A DNA stretch of 10,095 nucleotides from an uncultured Acetatifactor sp. (GTDB lineage Bacteria > Bacillota > Clostridia > Lachnospirales > Lachnospiraceae), in contig CAJULV010000090.1 of assembly GCA_910587555.1 (NCBI GenBank), positions 1 to 10,095 of the forward strand, written 5' to 3'. The notes below the pieces were generated by a model. That model worked only from the letters and a program-made list of their open reading frames with translations. It did not search any database and was not told where the DNA came from. The position numbers and the translations under genes were made by a program. Shown piece after piece: positions 6,548-10,095 of this stretch. Numbering within the stretch: position 1 is the first letter of the stretch; each line of letters starts with the position of its first letter.

Positions 6548-6763
6548 GTTGCACGGTTCCACCTTATTTTTTCACTTCAGATTCTATCAAATCCTAACCT
6601 TTAACGCAGGTATACGGCACTGCTTACCTCTACTTTCGGCAGTACAGCTAAGGAATGGTTTTCACATATTATCCACATAAGCATCTTCCACCCTTTGATG
6701 CTCTCTCTGTCTGCGATTGATATGCTACTTGTTTCCGTCATCGCTTTTTCTTATGCTGATTTG
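6501..6763 (-). promoter_or_regulatory. Threonine T-box riboswitch leader of thrS
   Basis: The leader reads uncharged tRNA-Thr and prevents termination when it is bound. Visible elements on the minus strand, in order: Stem I 5' arm CAGCATAAG (6758-6750) pairing with CTTAGCTG (6652-6645); an AAGTAGC element; the distal loop GGTGGAA; the specifier loop with GTGAAA followed by ACC (6659-6657), a threonine codon followed by A; a small stem ACTGC/GCAGT; the T-box AAGGTGGAACCGTGC (6565-6551); and the terminator. The antiterminator can be drawn exactly: AAGG pairs with CCTT, GTGC with GCAC, and the TGGAACC bulge remains to pair with the tRNA NCCA end. The ACC specifier agrees with the gene downstream. 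The 5' boundary is inferred from the promoter. Confidence 0.93.
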
Positions 6764-6769
6764 CTTTTT

Positions 6770-6798
6770 ATCCTACCACGTTCCTGCCTGATTGTCAA
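6770..6798 (-). promoter_or_regulatory. Promoter of the thrS T-box transcript
   Basis: Minus strand: a perfect TTGACA (6798-6793), a 17-nt spacer, and TAGGAT (6775-6770). Initiation near 6763 places Stem I of the T-box right at the 5' end. A motif shared with the DUF2971 promoter lies 11 nt upstream of the -35. Confidence 0.85.
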
Positions 6799-6809
6799 CG
6801 GGCAAATAA

Positions 6810-6833
6810 TTCCCGCTGCCGAAATACTGTTCC
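6810..6833 (-). repeat. Promoter-upstream motif, copy A (thrS)
   Basis: Minus strand: GGAACA, then TATTTCGGCA, then CGGGAA, with short spacers, 11 nt upstream of the thrS -35. The same three blocks in the same order and strand occur at 8509-8535, upstream of another promoter. Function unknown: activator site, UP-like element, or trace of a duplication. Confidence 0.6.
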
Positions 6834-6888
6834 AATCTTAAATACCTTTCTTCATCTTGTTCAAATCATCCCAGAACTCCCGTTTTCT

Positions 6889-6943
6889 TAAACAGTAATT
6901 TCGTTACTTCTTTTTTGTATATTCCATTTCATATAAACAGTAA
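6889..6943 (+). promoter_or_regulatory. Repeated TAAACAGTAA boxes ahead of the Xre gene
   Basis: TAAACAGTAA occurs at 6889-6898 and again at 6934-6943, 45 bp apart. The first overlaps the inverted repeat AGTAA-TTTCG-TTACT (6894-6908). Both lie 29-83 nt upstream of the Xre start codon. The layout suggests operator sites for autoregulation, but the promoter here is weak in appearance (candidate -10 sequences TATAAA and TAAAAT without a good -35). Inference. Confidence 0.35.
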
Positions 6944-6971
6944 AATAAGTACAAGAAGAAAGGAATGCTAT

Positions 6972-7283
6972 ATGGATACACATCAGCGGCTGCGCCAGCT
7001 TCTGGCCGAAAGAGGCTGGACAAAATATCAACTTTCAAAAAAATCAGGACTGTCAGAATCTACCCTTGCCAACATTTTCCGCCGTAATAGCACTCCTTCC
7101 ATTGTCACTTTGGAATCAATCTGCAAGGCTTTTGGAATTACTTTGTCCCAATTCTTTGCGGAAGGTGAAATGGTGGAGCTGACTCCTGAGTTAAGGGATT
7201 TGTTTGATAAATGGGTGAGTTTGACACCTGAACAGAAAGCGGCTGTATACAATATGATTATAGCTTTCAATAATCATAATTAG
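6972..7283 (+). CDS. Xre-family (cI-like) transcriptional regulator, 103 aa
   Basis: A DNA-binding protein with an N-terminal helix-turn-helix (about residues 5-65; recognition region TKYQLSKKSGLSESTLANIF at 17-36, followed by STPSIVTLESICKAFGITLSQFF). The short C-terminal tail, LTPELRDLFDKWVSLTPEQK, is a helical segment seen in many small repressors of accessory regions in Lachnospiraceae. I choose the ATG at 6972: AAAGGA sits 7 nt upstream, while the in-frame upstream extension from 6915 has no ribosome binding site and lies in the promoter region. It is the only confident plus-strand gene of the window, divergent from thrS and convergent with the DUF2971 gene. Two repeated boxes upstream may be its own operators. 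The target is unknown; it could regulate the neighbouring accessory gene. Confidence 0.9.
   Translation: MDTHQRLRQLLAERGWTKYQLSKKSGLSESTLANIFRRNSTPSIVTLESICKAFGITLSQFFAEGEMVELTPELRDLFDKWVSLTPEQKAAVYNMIIAFNNHN
7253..7278. repeat. Inverted repeat at the 3' end of the Xre gene
   Basis: TATGATTAT (7253-7261) and ATAATCATA (7270-7278) are perfectly complementary around an 8-nt loop, inside the last codons of the regulator. There is no T-tract after it. It lies between the convergent Xre and DUF2971 genes and may help end or protect either mRNA. No other terminator was found in the 57-nt gap between the genes. Confidence 0.45.
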
Positions 7284-7340
7284 TGTACTCAGCCTTCCTA
7301 TTTCTTGCACTTGTCGGTCTTCTGGGTCTGAATGACTCTA

Positions 7341-8225
7341 TTATTTCAACTTATATAATTCTGACTGCCCATCGAATTTAATATTTATTTTTCTTTCTTT
7401 ACAAACATTCTCAATAATTTCTTTAACCATAATCGCATACCACTCTGGAGCTTCCGGGTGCACCATTACTCCTTCTATAAACTCAGATATATCTCCAGCA
7501 TCCTCTATTCTGACATTGCTTTCCTTAGGTCTATTCCAGTTTTTTCTGTTGGCACATATTCTTTCAGTTATAATATTAACAATTTCCTCCTCGCTCCTTC
7601 CCTTTACTTGCTCCTTGATTTCCATTTTTACGCCTTTACTTGATAAGATTGCTGCACTATACCAGCCATTATCTACGATCAACAAACGGTATTCTCCCTC
7701 ATGTTCAAATGCAGGTCTCTTGTGAAAATATGGTTCAAGTATAAGTTTACTATCCTTCATTTGAGCGATTTGTTGTTCTTTTATAAAGTTTTTATCCAAA
7801 TCGTAATTTACTTCTTTTAAATACACTATGAATTCATCTTCTTTAAAATTCTTTTTTGTATGCGCTAACAATTTATCCTCATTTGTCCTTAGCCTTATTG
7901 CTCTATCACCGTATGAATAACATTTCCACATAGCATCCGTTTCTGAATGTTTTGACCAACACTGAGCATACGTGAACCACTTACTATGCCACATCTTAAA
8001 ATAATTATTTGGAATCTCATCATAATCATCTTTAAACAACTTATCAAACATACAATACATCTTCTTTACTATATAACGAACATCTTCCGGCGTTTCCATA
8101 TGCGAAAATAAATAACCCTCATATTCATCCTTCCAAGAAGATGGCCGCACAAATCTAACCTTATTGTTTATGACAAGATTAATAAAATCTTCAAAACTAA
8201 CATACCTATAAAGTTCCCTATTCAT
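7341..8225 (-). CDS. DUF2971-type protein of unknown function, 294 aa
   Basis: The protein shows the features I associate with DUF2971: an N-terminal LYRYVSFEDFINLVINNKV followed by RFVRPSSWKDEYEG (about 5-37; usual form Y.S...L....L.FS.P..FNDPFEG), a central QCWSKHSETDAMWKCYSYGDR (88-108), and HKRPAFEHEGEYRLL (168-182), where E-x-E-x-R is the conserved core. No signal peptide or membrane segment is seen. The biochemical role of the family is not known to me; members are frequent in accessory and mobile regions. The ATG at 8225 has GGGAG upstream and overlaps by 4 nt (ATGA) the stop of a 31-codon ORF, so the two are probably translationally coupled. The region is clearly more AT-rich than thrS and the MFS gene, consistent with acquisition. 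A promoter and an attenuator-like hairpin lie upstream. Confidence 0.75.
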   Translation of the reverse strand: MNRELYRYVSFEDFINLVINNKVRFVRPSSWKDEYEGYLFSHMETPEDVRYIVKKMYCMFDKLFKDDYDEIPNNYFKMWHSKWFTYAQCWSKHSETDAMWKCYSYGDRAIRLRTNEDKLLAHTKKNFKEDEFIVYLKEVNYDLDKNFIKEQQIAQMKDSKLILEPYFHKRPAFEHEGEYRLLIVDNGWYSAAILSSKGVKMEIKEQVKGRSEEEIVNIITERICANRKNWNRPKESNVRIEDAGDISEFIEGVMVHPEAPEWYAIMVKEIIENVCKERKINIKFDGQSELYKLK

Positions 8226-8317
8226 CCTTTAATCTCCCTTCTGATCTTTACTACTTTGCATGCATGATAAATCTGTACAGCAAGATTGTTTATTTGTTTT
8301 TGAAAATTTTCCATCAT
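8222..8317 (-). CDS. Small ORF (31 aa) overlapping the DUF2971 gene start
   Basis: Starts with ATGATG (8317 or 8314), preceded by AAAGGAAGAG at a suitable distance, and ends with a TGA that shares ATGA with the DUF2971 start codon. The peptide begins MMENFQKQINN and its second half contains AVQIYHACKVVKIRRE; it is mildly basic, likely helical, and has no membrane segment. The last part has a second coding copy at 8618-8671 reading AVQLYPACKVVKK. The DNA there differs at several positions while the peptide differs mostly by conservative changes, which supports real coding. I do not recognise the family. It could be a partner of the DUF2971 protein, a regulatory leader peptide that couples translation, or a remnant of a larger mobile-element gene. 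Confidence 0.55.
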   Translation of the reverse strand: MMENFQKQINNLAVQIYHACKVVKIRREIKG

Positions 8318-8381
8318 ACTCTCTTCCTTTCTACTTTTTCAAAACTTATGTATTTGGCAGCTCTACTCTATCTTCACACAC

Positions 8382-8439
8382 AAAAAAACACTCAATAATT
8401 ATAGTTCGATCTGCTTGTCTTACTATTTTATCTGAGTGT
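8382..8439 (-). terminator. Attenuator-like terminator in the DUF2971 leader
   Basis: On the minus strand ACACTCA pairs with TGAGTGT (8439-8433 with 8394-8388). An inner ATAGT/ACTAT stem follows after an internal loop, and the 3' arm runs into seven T residues (8388-8382). It lies downstream of the promoter at 8473-8501 and upstream of the small ORF. Transcripts would therefore either stop after about 85 nt or read through into the genes. The long loop makes the stem less stable than a typical terminator. Confidence 0.55.
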
Positions 8440-8472
8440 ATATTATTTGATAATCTTTGGTTGAATGAACTT

Positions 8473-8501
8473 ATTGTATCATACTAATTAAATAACGTCA
8501 A
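8473..8501 (-). promoter_or_regulatory. Promoter of the small ORF / DUF2971 unit
   Basis: Minus strand: TTGACG (8501-8496), a 17-nt spacer, TACAAT (8478-8473). Initiation near 8466 gives a leader of about 150 nt to the small ORF and 240 nt to the DUF2971 start, containing the attenuator-like hairpin. Copy B of the motif shared with the thrS promoter lies 7 nt upstream. Confidence 0.75.
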
Positions 8502-8504
8502 TAC

Positions 8505-8535
8505 TTATTTCCCGATTGCCGAAATAAATTGTTCC
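8505..8535 (-). repeat. Promoter-upstream motif, copy B, with inverted repeat
   Basis: Minus strand: GGAACA, TATTTCGGCA and CGGGAA in order (8535-8509), as in copy A at 6810-6833 but with 1- and 2-nt longer spacers. This copy also contains the perfect inverted repeat TTATTTC/GAAATAA (8505-8511 and 8521-8527). It sits next to the -35 of the DUF2971 promoter, which suits a regulator-binding site. Confidence 0.6.
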
Positions 8536-8617
8536 TCTTTGTCGCTCACAATCATTTATTCGTACATAGTATTTTTCTTTTCAACTTTACCCATATCATT
8601 TTGATTGTTTCTTGTTC

Positions 8618-8671
8618 TTATTTCTTCACTACTTTGCAAGCAGGGTAAAGCTGTACAGCTTTACTGATTTG
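8618..8671 (-). pseudogene. Truncated second copy of the small ORF C-terminus
   Basis: The minus-strand frame reads QISKAVQLYPACKVVKK then TAA. It matches the second half of the 31-aa ORF at 8222-8317, and the shared DNA core includes GCAAAGTAGT and CTGTACAG. An in-frame TAG (8674-8672) cuts it off upstream and there is no start codon, so it is a fragment or part of a non-coding site. It overlaps a 20-bp palindrome at 8645-8664. Confidence 0.45.
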
Positions 8672-8756
8672 CTACGTAAATCACTTGTTGGGGCATATCC
8701 CCAATCCCCTTGAGAACACCGCCTAACGGCGGTGGCCACGCATTCCTTCGGAACGC
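8645..8756. other. Cluster of inverted repeats, transfer-origin-like
   Basis: Four inverted repeats lie within 112 nt: the perfect 20-bp palindrome GTAAAGCTGTACAGCTTTAC (8645-8664); TTGGGG-CATAT-CCCCAA (8688-8704); CACCGCC-TAAC-GGCGGTG (8717-8734); and GCATTCC-TTC-GGAACGC with one mismatch (8740-8756). Such density is typical of relaxase target (oriT) or element-end sequences, and the C-terminal end of a relaxase gene is 1 kb away on the same element-like stretch. The overall look recalls transfer regions of Clostridia conjugative transposons, but I cannot identify a nick site. The function is an inference. Confidence 0.4.
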
Positions 8757-8807
8757 TGAAAGCACAAAAATCAATTCCCCATGGGACAGCTCCGTCCTCC
8801 GGGTATG

Positions 8808-8876
8808 TCATCCCCAATAACATATCGGGAGCCTCTCCCATTCTTCTCCCGTGCTGTCCTTCACCAAATATCCCAT
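8808..8876 (-). CDS. Possible 22-aa ORF in mobile-element-like sequence
   Basis: ATG at 8876, preceded by AAGGGGGTGGAG, a strong Shine-Dalgarno-like run. It encodes MGYLVKDSTGEEWERL and ends shortly after in ICYWG. It lies between the GNAT gene and the palindrome cluster. The composition looks protein-like, but it is too short to judge and no family is known to me. A longer overlapping frame (98 codons, 8629-8925) is less convincing. Confidence 0.3.
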   Translation of the reverse strand: MGYLVKDSTGEEWERLPICYWG

Positions 8877-8962
8877 CTCCACCCCCTTCGATATCCTCTG
8901 TCAAATCTAAACAAACGGAAAGCAATAATAAATCACTTTCTCATCAATTACAGTTTCGACTT

Positions 8963-9421
8963 CTATAGAGAACCATCCATATCTCTTACAATTAACTTCA
9001 TACCAATTTGGTTCCCAACAATTTCACCGGTTTCATGAAATCCGATAGACGCATAAAGATTTCGTGCAATACGATTTGTTGCGTAATATGCTGTATACAC
9101 CTCTTTTACTTTAAAGCGATTAACCAAATAATCAATACCGAGTCTTACGGCCCTTTTACCATATCCTTTATTCTGATATTTTTCATCGATCAAAAGTTTC
9201 CATAAAGTATAATATCCTCCGGCCTCATAATATCCCAACATAATAAATCCAACCATTGTGTTATTCACATAGACAGCAAAAGGAAAAGCGGTATCATAAT
9301 ATACCCATGCCTGCGCCAACGAATGGACGGTTGACGAAACAAAATCTTCCTGATTCTCAGCTATATTCAAATTAAGACATTCTTCGTAATTTTCTTTTGT
9401 AATCTCTCTTAACTCAACCAC
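8963..9421 (-). CDS. GNAT-family N-acetyltransferase, BltD/PaiA-like
   Basis: A 152 aa single-domain acetyltransferase using acetyl-CoA. The acetyl-CoA pyrophosphate-binding motif is QNKGYGK (83-89), within LLIDEKYQNKGYGKRAV. ARNLYASIGF (119-128) supplies the usual motif B tyrosine (Y123). The N-terminal ITKENYEECLNLNIAENQEDF and the GYYEAGGYYTLWKLLID region (63-79) resemble the diamine/polyamine acetyltransferases (BltD, PaiA type), so a small amine is a reasonable but unproven substrate. The start is a GTG at 9421, with a strong AAGGGAGG 7 nt upstream; no ATG fits. It lies between a relaxase end and a palindrome cluster, so it is likely cargo of a mobile element. A TTGACG (minus strand, near 9510) is a possible -35, but no well-spaced -10 follows. 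Confidence 0.87.
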   Translation of the reverse strand: MVELREITKENYEECLNLNIAENQEDFVSSTVHSLAQAWVYYDTAFPFAVYVNNTMVGFIMLGYYEAGGYYTLWKLLIDEKYQNKGYGKRAVRLGIDYLVNRFKVKEVYTAYYATNRIARNLYASIGFHETGEIVGNQIGMKLIVRDMDGSL

Positions 9422-9436
9422 TAGGATACCTCCCTT

Positions 9437-9733
9437 AATTTTGCCGGATCTTTATTACCTTCTTTTCTATTCCACTTACCCCATTACCCTACTACATTAA
9501 CCGTCAAGCTCTTTCTTCTGCCTCAATTATTTTACCATATGCATTCGCTGATATCTACATAAACTTTAAAGCAGTCTGATCAATATTCATTTTTGCAAGA
9601 AAATAATGCAAACTTGTAACCAATCTTAAAAACATTATGCCATTTCTCTTAACCCATAAAATCTATTACCTTTCAATTATCTCACAAAAAAATTTCGGAA
9701 CAGAGCAAGCAAACTACACTCGCCCCATCCCGA
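9437..9733. other. AT-rich gap upstream of the GNAT gene
   Basis: No gene, RNA gene or clear terminator is seen. The stretch holds the upstream region of the GNAT gene, with a possible -35 TTGACG on the minus strand but no good -10 at 16-18 nt. Toward 9700 a run of seven A residues is followed by TTTCGGAACAGAGC. The base composition is low in G+C compared with the relaxase gene to the right. Confidence 0.4.
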
Positions 9734-9814
9734 TCACAAACTGACTCTCTCTTCTTGCCCCGAATCAGAATCCTCCATCAGCAGATCACATCCATTCCCC
9801 GACAGCCTCTTCAC
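9734..9814 (-). CDS. Possible 26-aa ORF coupled to the relaxase gene
   Basis: Starts with a GTG at 9814 that overlaps the relaxase stop (GTGA) and has GAAGAGAG upstream. It encodes VKRLSGNGCDLLMEDSD and a short Glu-rich tail before TGA at 9736. The overlap suggests translational coupling, or alternatively a frameshifted tail of the relaxase. No family recognised; its small size leaves chance possible. Confidence 0.3.
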   Translation of the reverse strand: MKRLSGNGCDLLMEDSDSGQEERVSL

Positions 9815-10095
9815 CTCTCTTCATGCCGTTTCTCTTTCCCTTCAGCTATTCTCCTCTGCGCATCCTTCTTTGCAGCCTCTTCTTCCTGAACTGATTCCAC
9901 ACCTTGCTCCTGAAGGAACATCTCGACATTCTTCAGCACCTTCTGGTACTCCTGCATCTCTGAACGGGCTTTGTGGAACTCTGCATAAGTTTCCTTTTTC
10001 TCTGACAACACCTGCGCATATTCCGCTGTCAAGTCCTTAACCCTTGGCAGCTTCTCCATCCTCAGCTGACTGAAAGCATTCTTTGCCGCCTTGTG
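9811..10095 (-). CDS. Relaxase/mobilization nuclease, C-terminal fragment (runs off right edge)
   Basis: The last 94 codons of a gene entering from the right edge with no in-window start; the frame is open to base 10095. The visible part is a charged, helical, coiled-coil-like tail: AFSQLRMEKLPRVKDLTAEY, followed by a VLSEKKETYAEFHKARSEMQ stretch and a Glu/Lys/Arg-rich end. The pattern LP-x-VK-x-L-x-AEYA, then L-x-EKK-x-YAE, then AR-x-EM-x-E is what I know from the C-terminus of relaxases of Tn1549-type conjugative transposons in Firmicutes (MobA/VirD2-like). The catalytic N-terminal domain is outside the window, so nicking activity cannot be judged. Its presence marks the right end as part of a conjugative or mobilizable element, and transcription runs toward the GNAT gene. 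Confidence 0.72.
   Translation of the reverse strand, partial: HKAAKNAFSQLRMEKLPRVKDLTAEYAQVLSEKKETYAEFHKARSEMQEYQKVLKNVEMFLQEQGVESVQEEEAAKKDAQRRIAEGKEKRHEER

Noticed and set aside
8629..8925. 98-codon minus-strand ORF across the palindrome cluster
   Set aside because: It runs through four inverted repeats, has no recognisable domain, and conflicts with the frame of the small-ORF copy and the better-started 22-codon ORF. Probably a chance open frame.
1..10095. CRISPR arrays, tRNA and rRNA genes, insertion sequence ends
   Set aside because: No regularly spaced repeats, no cloverleaf with a TTCGAATC-like arm, no rRNA sequence and no transposase motifs were seen on reading both strands.

Overview
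The window looks like chromosomal DNA of a gut-type Clostridia, most likely a Lachnospiraceae relative. This is inferred from gene style, a threonine T-box ahead of thrS, purine-rich ribosome binding sites, a rubrerythrin, and a right end that resembles a Tn1549-type conjugative or mobilizable element. I ran no database search; identifications rest on recognisable motifs.

Left part (1-4491, all genes on the minus strand). At the left edge is the start of a small membrane protein, preceded by a short Xre-type regulator. Next, reading leftward from 2188, are an RmlD-like NAD-dependent reductase/epimerase with a clear extended -10 promoter and dapB (lysine/diaminopimelate pathway). A rubrerythrin lies to their right and an MFS permease with a near-consensus promoter further right. 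The gaps around rubrerythrin hold a long hairpin and a GC-rich stretch of unclear coding status.

Middle (4682-6798). thrS encodes a threonyl-tRNA synthetase whose N-terminal TGS domain is almost entirely missing. It is preceded by a complete T-box leader: promoter, Stem I with an ACC threonine specifier, antiterminator, and a 20-bp terminator.

Right part (6800-10095), accessory DNA. A plus-strand Xre repressor faces a minus-strand DUF2971-type gene. The DUF2971 gene is preceded by an unreported 31-codon ORF that overlaps it by 4 nt (ATGA), and further upstream by a promoter followed within about 90 nt by a terminator-like hairpin (attenuator or short RNA). A second, truncated copy of the small ORF's C-terminal coding sequence lies 0.4 kb away, inside a cluster of palindromes that resembles a transfer origin or mobile-element end. 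A GNAT acetyltransferase and the C-terminal end of a relaxase complete the window. A compound motif upstream of the thrS -35 is repeated upstream of the DUF2971 promoter -35, on the same strand and at a similar distance.

Most interesting: the leader/small-ORF/DUF2971 unit (7341-8501) and the promoter-upstream motif shared with thrS.
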